A stretch of DNA of 64,000 nucleotides from assembly GCA_035341855.1 (NCBI GenBank), contig DAOQWA010000001.1, positions 124,001 through 188,000 of the forward strand. The letters run 5' to 3'. The notes beneath the pieces were generated by a model. The model had not been told where the DNA came from and did no database searches. It saw only the letters and a list, made by a program, of their open reading frames with translations. Positions within the stretch are counted from its first letter, which is position 1, and the number at the start of each line of letters is the position of its first letter. This DNA comes from QQVM01 sp035341855. Lineage in GTDB: Bacteria > Bacteroidota > Bacteroidia > AKYH767-A > 2013-40CM-41-45. This document shows positions 9,869-19,700 of this stretch, piece by piece. The position numbers were made by a program, and so were the translations under genes.

Positions 9869-12800
9869 TTATTTCACTGATTTTGATATCACAATTCTAT
9901 GAATTGAAAACTCATCGGTGGAAGAAGGCTTAATCTTCAAAAAGTATACCCCGCTATTCAAATGGCTAAGATCTATAGATAAGTCAGACTTGTTCTTCAG
10001 TAATACAGAACTCGTTGTATAAATCATATTACCGGGGAGGTCTAAAACTTCGATAGCCACCTCACGAATCCTCCGGTCGCCTAATTGTACAGAAAACAAT
10101 CCTGAACTTGGGTTAGGATATATATATCTAACTATCTCTCTATTTCCGTCATTGTTTATTACAATAATATCCGAAACAGTAGAAGTTCCATCGTAGTCTA
10201 CCTGTTGCAGTTGATAGTAATTATGTCCCCGTTCAGGATTGGCATGAATTAAACTATAATCCCTTTGATGAGAACTATTACCTGCACCATTCAATCTGTC
10301 AAGCTTTCGGAATAAGTTTCCATCTCTTGAATGCAACAATATAAAATAATCATTATTGATCTCGGTGGCAGTACTCCATGAAATATAATTATTACCATTC
10401 TCTTCATGGCCAACAAAGTTTAATAACTCTATAGGAAGCGGCACAGTTGATTGTGCTGTACCAAAATGCGAGAACCCTGACATTCCGGTTCTCATTACCA
10501 TATTCACAGTAGAAGCAGCAACACAAGTTCCATCCAAACCCCAGGCACCGCTTCCTGTCGGATCTTTCATGATTGTCCATCCCGCAGCACCCCCGGCATT
10601 AGTATAGCTTCCAACTCTATTATACAATGTCATGTTATAAATGGCATTGCCGGAAATCTGAACGTTGGAGGTATTATAGGCATTAATTATCCACTTCCCA
10701 TCGTTGAGGGCATTTAGATTATATGTAGCAAGACACTCACTGATTCCAAGTGGACCCGGAAGAACTGAATAAATTACAAAACTGGATAAAAGGTTATCAA
10801 TATTAGAGTTTGAAGTAAGGGAAATATTAGCTCTTTCATAACCTTTTCCAGCTTCACCCACAGGGAAATCATAACTACCGCTTGCCTGGATGTAGCGTCT
10901 TAAAAAACCTTGTACAAAACTGTTTATATTTCCAACACTCACAGAAGAAGGTGTTCTGTTAAATACAATCACTTCATTAGTACCTGTAATGATCTTACCA
11001 TTTGTGAGTGTAAGTGTACCAGTACCTGATTTTATATTCATATTGGTATTGAGTGTCACATTAGGTCCGGTATGATTCATCAAAACAAAATTCAAGTTAA
11101 GCACAGATGATCCCTGGTTATATGTTTGAGGATTAGTTCCATTAAACTCGAGAGTTCCTGTAGTACCTGTATTTGAAAAAGTATTGTTCCCATTAGCATT
11201 TGAAAAATTTCCTGCAACCCTCACATATCTGCCATTTGAATTAAAAACGCTCGTGTTATTACTCGTTGTGAAATTCCCTCCGATATCAATATCATTGTTT
11301 AAAATAACCTGACCACCTGTTTTATTAATAATAAGATTCGGGAATCGGTCAGCACCGCTTAGCGATCCAGAAATGCTTTGGTTAACTGATCCATTGTCGA
11401 ATACAATAGTAGAAGAAGGGTTAGCAACGAGTGAACCCTGGTTGAGGTAATCGCCACAGACATGCAATATTGCTCCTGCCTGAAGGGTGAGCGTGGCACC
11501 GGGATTAATGGTCAGGTTTTTCACATAGTGATTTCCTGAAATCAATGACGGCTGATTATATGCAGAAGGATTCACCGTTGCGCTGACACCGCATACCGGA
11601 CTGTTACATCCGCCCCAGTTGGTTGGAATTGCCCATTGAGTATTTGTTCCTCCGCTCCACACAACCGAAGTAGCCGATCCTGTATAAGCAACGGGGGAAC
11701 TTGCGCCAAAGTTAAGTGTGAATCCGGATGTACTATTGGAAAAGTTAGATATTACCAATAGATATACCTCTCCGGCAACAACAGGAATAACTGCTTCATA
11801 AGCATTACCAAAACCCGGATAAGCTGCAGGAGATGTTCCTGCAGCTGCTCCATTCAATCCGGTAACTCCTAAATAATTATAATTACATCGTGTAGGTGCA
11901 GCACCACCGGAAATAGCAGAACATGAAGTCGCACCGGATCCTGTGATCTTCCAAATGGCGAAATCATAATCGGTTGCAGACGTACTTGGTGCTCCCAACC
12001 AATCATTCGGAATAATATCAAAGCTTAGATTTCCATTCGCATTGATTGGAATAGAATACCATGCCGAACCTCTCTCACCTGACAACAGACAATTGGAACC
12101 ACCACCCGGAAAATCACAATTATTTCCATAGGCCTGATAACCGGGATTACCGACTAAGATTGACTGTGTACAGACCGGACTTGGGTTAACACATTCCTGG
12201 CCCATAGCAGGTGGAAATCCTATCACATCATCTACGGCCATGATATTAAAAGATCCGGTAAGATCTCCATTCCCATCCACACGTATCAGATATGTACTAC
12301 CTGCAGTAAGTCCTGTAGCAACGAGTTCTGAATTCAGGTATGAAGAGGAGCCACATGCCGGTGCATTGATGTTACATGCAACATATGCAGGGGAAGTACA
12401 ATTTCCGGAATACAATGCTATTTGAGTGTTTGTCAATGTACCTAATGAAGTACGAACCCGTATTCTGCCTGAGGCAGGTATTACCACACTATACCAAACC
12501 GTATTTAAAGTTCCTGAAGACCAACAGCCGGCTGCACCAGGTTCAGAAGCTCCTCCGGCACAGGAATTTGTACCAGGAGTATTTACATTTAAGGGCAATG
12601 CAATTGCATTACAAGGAAGGTCATTGGAAGGACTTGAACCGGATGAAACTATTGAAATATCATAAGATGCAGATGTCGGTGAGGCCCAGGTGTCCACAAC
12701 GATATAGTAAGTTCCTGCAGAAGGCAATGCTACAGAACCACTGATATTTGCGGAGCCTCCTCTTGAACCGATGCAATTTGTGCCTGCAGTTCCGGGACAA

Positions 12801-14344
12801 CCGCTGTAAACTTGAAATCCGATATAAGAAGTACTTGCATTACTAATTGAAATGGTTAAACATTCGGCAGCACTGGCAGTATATGCATACACTCTATCCT
12901 CTCCTGATTCATACAGGGTGCCACAAGATCCGGTGCTACTGTTCGTGTAGTCATTTCCATAACAAGCAGTATTCTGCCCTAAAGCAGTGAAAGGTGAAGT
13001 AATCGGTGGAGCATTAGCACAGGTGCTTCCAGGCAGACTTGTACCGGGAGATGTAACACAGCTTATTGTTGCTTGCCATCCTGCATAAGTTACTGAACCA
13101 TCAGAATAAAATTGAAAGGTAAGACAACCATTTGCCGCAGAGGAGGTGATGTTACAAGGGAGATTTGATCCGGTAAATTGCCCGAGAAGTGGAGAACCTG
13201 TCGTACTACCATTATAAATTCTCAAGTAATCACAACATGATTCCAAATTAAATGAAGAGAACAACACCTGAACATATTGACCGGCTGCCGAGGGGCAAAT
13301 TGTAACTACGTTATTCTCATTATTTGAATAGTTAGCAGATGGACCACCCGAATCAAAATAACTTGCTGAACATGCATTAACAGTTCCACCGGCATTTTGC
13401 AAAACACAGGTTGCACCGGTGGTGAACGACCATACTGTACATCCGGAGGCATCACCTACCGCATTGGTTGGAACAATTCTCCAGTAATAGGTGGTATTTG
13501 GCATCAATGCCGGAGGTGTGTAGGACAATACATTCCCTAAATTTGTCCCATTTACAATTGTTGATGGAGGAAAATTCACTCCGAAATAAAGTTTATAACC
13601 TGTAGGAGGACCTCCTCCCACAGGGGCTGTCCAGCTTAGAACATTTCCGGATGTGCATAAAGCTGTAGCACCATTCCCTGGGGCATTAATCCCTGCGCAG
13701 TTTGGTGGAGGCGGCAGACTGGTAATGATTGTTACGTTGTCAAGTGTAGCCGGTGGATTAGACCCTAAAGATCCATCATTCCTCCATGTAAACACCAGAC
13801 GCTGAGTAGTACCTGCAGCACTTGCAGGTAAAGTAATTGAGTAATTCGTGCAAGTACCCACAAGGTTATAATAATTCAAACCCACCTGCCCGGCACCAAG
13901 CAATATACCCGCAACAGGGGTCGTGGTAGTAGGCACAAGATAAACCCGCATATAATCATAAGTACTTTCTCCCTGACCTTTAAAATCAAAACTAAGGTTG
14001 ATGAAAGTTTGACCGGCAGGGAAAGTGAAGTCTCTGTACAGATGAACAGTTGAGCTGACGTTATTGACGTAAGTATTGTTAGTTGCAGCAGTTCCAATAT
14101 AGGCAGATCTGGTCCCTGAACATACTGATGCAGTTCCACCATACCACTTATTTGTTTGAGTTCCGTTTACCAAATTCCAACCTGCACCACCGGATTCAAA
14201 TCCTCCATTATTGACCGTTGCTGAAATCAATGTAGTTTGACTGCTTGCATTAATTACCAAAAAACAAGAATACAACAACATAAGCAGGATGAATCTTGAG
14301 CTCATCCTCATACGATGTTTTGTATTTTTCTTGTAGCGAATCAT
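9869..14344 (-). CDS. Large multidomain secreted protein (MAM-like, Fn3, CUB, PPC-like) with type A T9SS domain
   Basis: A 1491-residue exported protein. After a signal peptide (about 1-36) comes a jelly-roll or MAM-like region (NGGFESGGAGW, FDFKGQG). A fibronectin type III domain at about 213-313 ends in TTYYWRIVPTN. A CUB domain at about 320-430 has two cysteine pairs (C-x-A-SYFDSGGPSANYS, ESCCDYLRIYNG). Two or three pre-peptidase-like beta domains follow (AGTYYIVVD, STYLIRVDGNG, GEVYLLVISNFS). From about 935 there is a long beta-helix-like stretch (NLTINPGATLTLQAGAIL). The last 85 residues, from YPNPSSGLFSVQL to NSGVYFLKI, are a type A T9SS tail. No catalytic domain was recognised, so an adhesive or structural role is likely. 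The gene follows the small exported protein gene at 14353 by 8 bases, so they form an operon. Confidence 0.87.
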   Translation of the reverse strand: MIRYKKNTKHRMRMSSRFILLMLLYSCFLVINASSQTTLISATVNNGGFESGGAGWNLVNGTQTNKWYGGTASVCSGTRSAYIGTAATNNTYVNNVSSTVHLYRDFTFPAGQTFINLSFDFKGQGESTYDYMRVYLVPTTTTPVAGILLGAGQVGLNYYNLVGTCTNYSITLPASAAGTTQRLVFTWRNDGSLGSNPPATLDNVTIITSLPPPPNCAGINAPGNGATALCTSGNVLSWTAPVGGGPPTGYKLYFGVNFPPSTIVNGTNLGNVLSYTPPALMPNTTYYWRIVPTNAVGDASGCTVWSFTTGATCVLQNAGGTVNACSASYFDSGGPSANYSNNENNVVTICPSAAGQYVQVLFSSFNLESCCDYLRIYNGSTTGSPLLGQFTGSNLPCNITSSAANGCLTFQFYSDGSVTYAGWQATISCVTSPGTSLPGSTCANAPPITSPFTALGQNTACYGNDYTNSSTGSCGTLYESGEDRVYAYTASAAECLTISISNASTSYIGFQVYSGCPGTAGTNCIGSRGGSANISGSVALPSAGTYYIVVDTWASPTSASYDISIVSSGSSPSNDLPCNAIALPLNVNTPGTNSCAGGASEPGAAGCWSSGTLNTVWYSVVIPASGRIRVRTSLGTLTNTQIALYSGNCTSPAYVACNINAPACGSSSYLNSELVATGLTAGSTYLIRVDGNGDLTGSFNIMAVDDVIGFPPAMGQECVNPSPVCTQSILVGNPGYQAYGNNCDFPGGGSNCLLSGERGSAWYSIPINANGNLSFDIIPNDWLGAPSTSATDYDFAIWKITGSGATSCSAISGGAAPTRCNYNYLGVTGLNGAAAGTSPAAYPGFGNAYEAVIPVVAGEVYLLVISNFSNSTSGFTLNFGASSPVAYTGSATSVVWSGGTNTQWAIPTNWGGCNSPVCGVSATVNPSAYNQPSLISGNHYVKNLTINPGATLTLQAGAILHVCGDYLNQGSLVANPSSTIVFDNGSVNQSISGSLSGADRFPNLIINKTGGQVILNNDIDIGGNFTTSNNTSVFNSNGRYVRVAGNFSNANGNNTFSNTGTTGTLEFNGTNPQTYNQGSSVLNLNFVLMNHTGPNVTLNTNMNIKSGTGTLTLTNGKIITGTNEVIVFNRTPSSVSVGNINSFVQGFLRRYIQASGSYDFPVGEAGKGYERANISLTSNSNIDNLLSSFVIYSVLPGPLGISECLATYNLNALNDGKWIINAYNTSNVQISGNAIYNMTLYNRVGSYTNAGGAAGWTIMKDPTGSGAWGLDGTCVAASTVNMVMRTGMSGFSHFGTAQSTVPLPIELLNFVGHEENGNNYISWSTATEINNDYFILLHSRDGNLFRKLDRLNGAGNSSHQRDYSLIHANPERGHNYYQLQQVDYDGTSTVSDIIVINNDGNREIVRYIYPNPSSGLFSVQLGDRRIREVAIEVLDLPGNMIYTTSSVLLKNKSDLSIDLSHLNSGVYFLKIKPSSTDEFSIHRIVISKSVK

Positions 14345-14352
14345 TAAATAAT

Positions 14353-14694
14353 TTAATGTAATGAAATATAATTATCACAGTCTCTAATCAGTTGATCAAC
14401 CGGAGCATTTTCTTTGAGATAGAACTCAGACAAGTTGTGTTTTTTTAAAAGAGAGAAAATGGCCTGAACATGCATTGCATCTTTTGTCTCAAGATCAAGA
14501 ATAAGCAATTTATTAGATACACAAATTCCTGCATCAATTATATTCTTTTCAGGAGCTAACCAAACTGATAAACTATCTACATTCTTTTCATTCAAATCGT
14601 TTAAATGCAGTAATAAATGATTTGATTGTGCAGATATATCACAATTGCAAAGCAATAAAATACCCAGGATTGACAGGAGGTACGGTAGCTTCAT
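14353..14694 (-). CDS. Small exported protein of unknown function
   Basis: A 113-residue protein with a signal peptide of about 22 residues (MKLPYLLSILGILLLCNCDI). The cysteines at the end of that segment (LLCNC) could make it a lipoprotein, although the lipobox is not clean. The mature part is short, mixed alpha/beta and contains NVDSLSVWLAPEKN and KDAMHVQAIFSLLKKHN; it resembles no family I know. TAGATTTG at 14702-14709 (read on the minus strand) lies 7 bases upstream of the ATG and fits the -7 promoter element of this phylum, but the nearest TTG is spaced 14 bases away rather than about 17-20. The stop is 8 bases before the start of the large CUB/Fn3 protein, so the two genes are almost certainly cotranscribed and may act together. 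Confidence 0.65.
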   Translation of the reverse strand: MKLPYLLSILGILLLCNCDISAQSNHLLLHLNDLNEKNVDSLSVWLAPEKNIIDAGICVSNKLLILDLETKDAMHVQAIFSLLKKHNLSEFYLKENAPVDQLIRDCDNYISLH

Positions 14695-14922
14695 GTTAAA
14701 CCAAATCTACTTAATTTTATCCACAAAAAGAAGAAAATTAGGTATAGACATGCCGATGGCCGGACAAGGTCTGTTTTAATGCAAATAATGCCGACAAAAA
14801 AATATTTTTTTTGGTAAGGATGACTCAGTCAAGGGCAGAAATGAATCACGGCACCTAACTATGAGAAAACCTGAGACTTAGGAATAAATTACGAAAAAAA
14901 CCAAAAAACACAATTGAAATTT

Positions 14923-16533
14923 TCAGGAATTTACAAGACCGGTTGCCTTGTCCTGGAATTCTGAAGTACCGTGAAACTGTATATCAGAAAACGACTGCTT
15001 TATCATATTCAACATCCAATCACTTTCAGATAAATACACCGGTCGGTCTTCCTTATCAAATGCAACAACAGAAGCCCTATCTCTCAAAAAATTATCCAGA
15101 GCAGCAGTTGTTTTACCGGTGACCCAGTAGGCATTCCTGAAATTCAAAGGTCGGAAATCGCATTTGGCACCGTACTCGTGCTCCAGCCTGAATTTTATCA
15201 CGTCGAACTGTAGCTCGCCGACAGTACCAACAATTTTTCTATTACCGGGCTGTTGAGTGAAAAGCTGAGCCACCCCTTCTTCTGTCAACTGTTGGATTCC
15301 CTTTTCCAGTTGCTTTGTTTTAAAAGGATCACGATTTTCCAGTTCTTTGAATATCTCAGGTGAAAAGCTTGGAATTCCTTTGAAGTGAAGATCCTCTCCT
15401 TCAGTGATAGTATCACCGATTTTAAATACGCTATTATCATAAAGACCGATAACGTCACCCGGAAAAGCCTCCTCTATCAAAGTCTTTTCATTTGCCATAA
15501 AGCTGGTTGGGTTACTAAAACGAATTTTCTTGTTCAGTCTTGTATGCCAATAAAATTTATTTCGTTCAAATTTTCCTGAGCAAATTTTCAAAAATGCAAT
15601 CCTGTCTCTATGATTTGGGTCAAGGTTGGCATGAATTTTAAAGACAAATCCGGAAAATTTCGGCTCAGATGCACTAACGGTTCTCTCCAGACATTCACGT
15701 GTTGAAGGGGCAGGTGCAATGTTCAAAAAGGTCTCCAACAATTCCAATATTCCGAAATTATTAATTGCACTGCCAAAAAACACCGGTGCTATTAATCCAT
15801 CCCGATAAAGCTCTTCATTAAAAGGCTCGAACAAATCTTCTATAAGGTGAACATCCTCCCTGAGCTTCTCTGTTTCATTTTCTCCAATGAAAGTTTTCAT
15901 CTGATCATCAGCAAGGTCAACAATTTTTGCTTTTGTTTCAGATATACTCGTTTTGTTTGGTTCAAAAATATTGAGTTCCTTCTTATATAAATTATAAACT
16001 CCTTTAAACCCTGAACCACCACCAATAGGCCAGGTCAATGGACGAACATGGATTTGTAATTTTTCCTGCAATTCATCAAGAAGATCGAAGGGATCTTTTC
16101 CTTCTCTGTCTAATTTATTTATAAAAATAATTACCGGTGTATTCCTCATCCGGCAGACACTCATTAATTTTTCTGTTTGTTCTTCGACTCCCTTTATGCA
16201 ATCAACTACAAGGATTACTGAGTCTACTGCTGTGAGAGTTCTATAAGTATCTTCGGCAAAATCTTTGTGTCCCGGTGTATCAAGGATATTTACTCTCATT
16301 CCGTTATAATCGAAACCCATCACCGAAGTTGCAACAGAGATACCCCTCTGTTTTTCGATCTCCATAAAATCCGATGTTGCTGCTTTTCGTATCTTATTAC
16401 TTTTAACAGCCCCGGCTGTAACTATTGCACCACCAAAAAGAAGAAACTTTTCGGTTAGGGTAGTCTTCCCTGCATCAGGGTGGCTGATGATAGCAAAAGT
16501 TCTGCGCTTGGAAATTTCTTTTTCTAAAGACAT
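14923..16533 (-). CDS. prfC: Peptide chain release factor 3
   Basis: A translational GTPase that removes RF1/RF2 from the ribosome after termination. From the ATG at 16533 the product is 536 residues, the usual RF3 length. The G domain shows SHPDAGKTT (17-25, P-loop), ISVAT in switch I, DTPGHKDF (G3) and NKLDREG (G4), followed by the RF3-type beta-barrel and C-terminal domains (LQFDVIKFRLEHEYG). The frame remains open upstream to a TTG at 16644, but the extra 37 residues precede the conserved MSLEKEISKRRTFAI start and contain a terminator hairpin, so they are not coding. RF3 is patchily distributed in bacteria. The gene is flanked by exported-protein genes and is not part of a translation operon. 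Confidence 0.93.
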   Translation of the reverse strand: MSLEKEISKRRTFAIISHPDAGKTTLTEKFLLFGGAIVTAGAVKSNKIRKAATSDFMEIEKQRGISVATSVMGFDYNGMRVNILDTPGHKDFAEDTYRTLTAVDSVILVVDCIKGVEEQTEKLMSVCRMRNTPVIIFINKLDREGKDPFDLLDELQEKLQIHVRPLTWPIGGGSGFKGVYNLYKKELNIFEPNKTSISETKAKIVDLADDQMKTFIGENETEKLREDVHLIEDLFEPFNEELYRDGLIAPVFFGSAINNFGILELLETFLNIAPAPSTRECLERTVSASEPKFSGFVFKIHANLDPNHRDRIAFLKICSGKFERNKFYWHTRLNKKIRFSNPTSFMANEKTLIEEAFPGDVIGLYDNSVFKIGDTITEGEDLHFKGIPSFSPEIFKELENRDPFKTKQLEKGIQQLTEEGVAQLFTQQPGNRKIVGTVGELQFDVIKFRLEHEYGAKCDFRPLNFRNAYWVTGKTTAALDNFLRDRASVVAFDKEDRPVYLSESDWMLNMIKQSFSDIQFHGTSEFQDKATGLVNS

Positions 16534-16602
16534 ACTGAATGAAGAAATTGGGTACCAGAGTGATTTTCTCCAACTTGAAAGGTTGAAAAAGCCTGATTTA
16601 AA

Positions 16603-16636
16603 TAAAAAAGACGCCCTAAGGTCTAATGGCGCCTTT
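16603..16636 (-). terminator. Rho-independent terminator downstream of the Ig-repeat protein gene
   Basis: Read on the minus strand, AAAGGCGCC (16628-16636) pairs with GGCGTCTTT (16607-16615), giving a 9-base stem with one G-U pair and a 12-base loop, followed by a T-rich run. It lies between the end of the 16723-21309 gene and the start of prfC, where transcription of the large gene would be expected to stop. Confidence 0.6.
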
Positions 16637-16722
16637 CTATGCAAAATTACTTAAATAAACCATTTCTGACAATGAAACCTGAAATACCATTGTCCAACAA
16701 TTCAGATTCTGGTGGCCAGCAC

Positions 16723-19700
16723 TTATGGTTTAACCCTACTCTTTCCAACGTTATTTTCAATCAGACTGAAGTCAGCAGCTTCTACCAATTTATCACCTGT
16801 TAAATCTGAAGGATAGTAGCCGAACGAAATCAATTGAATTGAATTTTCCATTGCAAGGATATCGCTGGCATTGATCACTCCATCCTGGTTAACATCTCCG
16901 CTAATAATCGCAAAAGCACCTCCAAAACCAATCATATTATTTCCATAGGCCTGAGAAGCACCAGATGTGAAATTATAAGTATTCACTGCAGAAGGCAATG
17001 CAAATGGTGCAGAACTCCATGTTTCTAAAGTATTTCTGTGATTAATAACAAGGTAAAATGATTTTCCAAATGCTGCTCCCGGAAAGTTAAACGTCCCATC
17101 ACCTGAAGTATTGATCGTACCCTTCACAGAATACTCAATTGCATAAGGTGAAATATTACTTGCAAGACTGACTGTAATCGTATCACAAACTGTAGGGGAA
17201 AGTACTCCGGTCATTTGACCACTACCAGTATAAAAACCTTCAATAAATACTTTCACATTCAAACCAACGGTGCCATTAAAATTAACCGGACTATTAGCTG
17301 TTCCACATGGAGTAGTAACCGATATGAGGCCTGTTGATACTCCGACCGGTGAGATGGCCGTAATTTGATTATCACTATTTACTGTAAATGCTGAATTGAC
17401 TCCATTGAATTTTACAGTACTTACAGAAACAAAACCTGAGCCTGAGATAATAACAGATGTGCCTGCTCCTCCGCCTTGAGGATTAAATGAAGAAATTACA
17501 GGCGGATTATTAACGCTCATGGTAATTGAATTCGATGTAGCCGGGTTTCCGCTAACACAGGAAGCATCGGAAGTCATCACGCAAGTTACAATTTGTCCAT
17601 CTATCAATGTGTTAGTAGAATGAGTTGCACCATTCACCCCAACATTAGTTCCATTTACTTTCCATTGATATGACGGGTTTGTTCCGCCGTTTGTCGGGGT
17701 AACCGAAAAAGTAACTGTCGAACCCGCACACTGAGGATTAGTACCTGCGGTCTGCGAGATGCTAGCTGATGCAGTAACATTTGCATTTACAACCATCGTT
17801 ATAATATTCGATGTAGCAGGACTTCCGGTCACACAATTTGCATTGGATGTCATCACACAGGCAACAGCTTGTCCATTAGTTAGTGTTGTAGTGGTATAGG
17901 TGTTGCTATTTGTACCAACATTAGTTCCATTCACTTTCCACTGATATGACGGTGTGGTTCCGCCATTAGTAGGGGTCGCAGTAAATGTAGCTGAGGCTCC
18001 CACGCATTGTGGATTTGTTCCTGAAGTTTGAGAAATAGAAACCGAAGCTGCTACACTTGAATTTACCGTAGTTGAAATTGAATTTGAGGTGGCAGGACTT
18101 CCGGTTACACAATTTGCATTAGATGTCATCACGCAGGTAACCGATTGACCATTAGTTAATGTTGTAGTCGTATAAGTGTTACTGTTAGTTCCAACATTAG
18201 TCCCGTTCACTTTCCACTGGTATGATGGTGTAGTTCCGCCATTGGTAGGTGTTGCTGTAAACGTAGCTGAGGCTCCCATGCATTGTGGATTTGTGCCGGA
18301 AGTTCGTGAAATGGAAACCGACGCCGGTAATGATGAACCAACATTCATTAAAATTGTGTTTGAATTTGCATTGACTGTTGTACCGATGCGACTGAATACC
18401 ATATTAGGGCGTTTAGAACCAGTACCTGTTGTAGTTGATGTTCCGCAGATGCCTGCTCCGGAAGCACCATCGACTTGCCTGTAAACCGTAGAGACAAATG
18501 CAGTATTCGTCTGATAGTTTTGATAGGCTGTGACACCAACAACTAAATTTGAGAAGCATATATCAACTAACACATTGTTTGTCCCATCCCAGATAAAAGG
18601 AGTTCCAAACACATGAGTATTGAGTGAACTGACTGTTGGAGTGTAATTAACAGGCCCATAAACTGTAGTAAAGGATGGGTTAAGAAATGCGGATGTCATC
18701 ACAGTCTCAGTAGTGTGAGCCAATTTAATTGTATAGTCGTTTAAAGTAGCAGGATTTCCGACAGTACTATTAATGGTGAATCCAATTGAATGAATATCTC
18801 CGGCTGTCAGGCCTAGAGTGACAAGTTCTGAAGCTAAGATCAAATACTGCTGTCTGCCACTACCATAATAGGAAGGGTAGGCATTTGCAAGATCACTTAC
18901 TGTAGTGTTGGTACCTGTCCCGGTACCTAAAATTACAGTTTGCGAAGTAGCACATGCCGGAGAGGAGACTATACTACACGAAACTACCTGACCGTTTGTC
19001 AAAGTGTTTGTTGTATATGTCGGACTGTTAGTGCCAACTGTTGTTCCATCAACTTTCCAGGTATAATCTGTGCCGCTTCCATTTGATACGGTAGCAGTAA
19101 ATGTAGCTGTGGCTCCATCGCAAAGCGGGTTGGTTCCACCGGTTTGGCTAATGCTGACAGAAGGATTAACAACCGGGTTTATGGTTACACTTATCGAATT
19201 CGAATTGGCAGTTAAAGGAGAAATACAATTACCACTTGCAGTTAAAACACAAGATACTGTTTGACCATTTGTAAGAGATGTCGAAGTGTAGGTATTGCTA
19301 TTAGTTCCAACATTTGTTCCATTAACTTTCCATTGGTAAGATGGACTTAATCCACCATTAACAGGTGTAGCGGTAAAAGTAAGTCCGGCTCCCGAGCAAG
19401 ACGGGTTGGTACCCGAAGTGAGAGCGATGGAAACCGATGGAGCTACTATCGGATTAACAGTCATATTAATATTATTCGAAGTAGCAGGACTTCCCAGAAC
19501 ACCGGGAAGATTTGAAGTCATCACACATGTTACCACTTGTCCGTTCGTAAGCGAAGATGTTGTGTATGTTGTGGAATTGGTTCCAACATTTGTTCCATTC
19601 ACTTTCCACTGATAAGAAGGTGTGGTTCCACCATTCGTAGGAGTTGCCGTAAATGTTAGCGACGATCCGGAACAGCTAGGGTTTGTACCGGACGTGATGG

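Noticed and set aside
12376..12744. Plus-strand open frame of 122 codons
   Set aside because: It lies antisense inside the CUB/Fn3 secreted protein, overlaps another shadow frame, and has no signal or domain.
16534..16644. N-terminal extension of prfC to a TTG
   Set aside because: The added 37 residues lie before the conserved RF3 start and overlap a terminator hairpin.
18176..18484. Plus-strand frame of 102 codons in the Ig-repeat gene
   Set aside because: It is antisense to the repeat-coding sequence; low-complexity codons create such shadows repeatedly along the gene.
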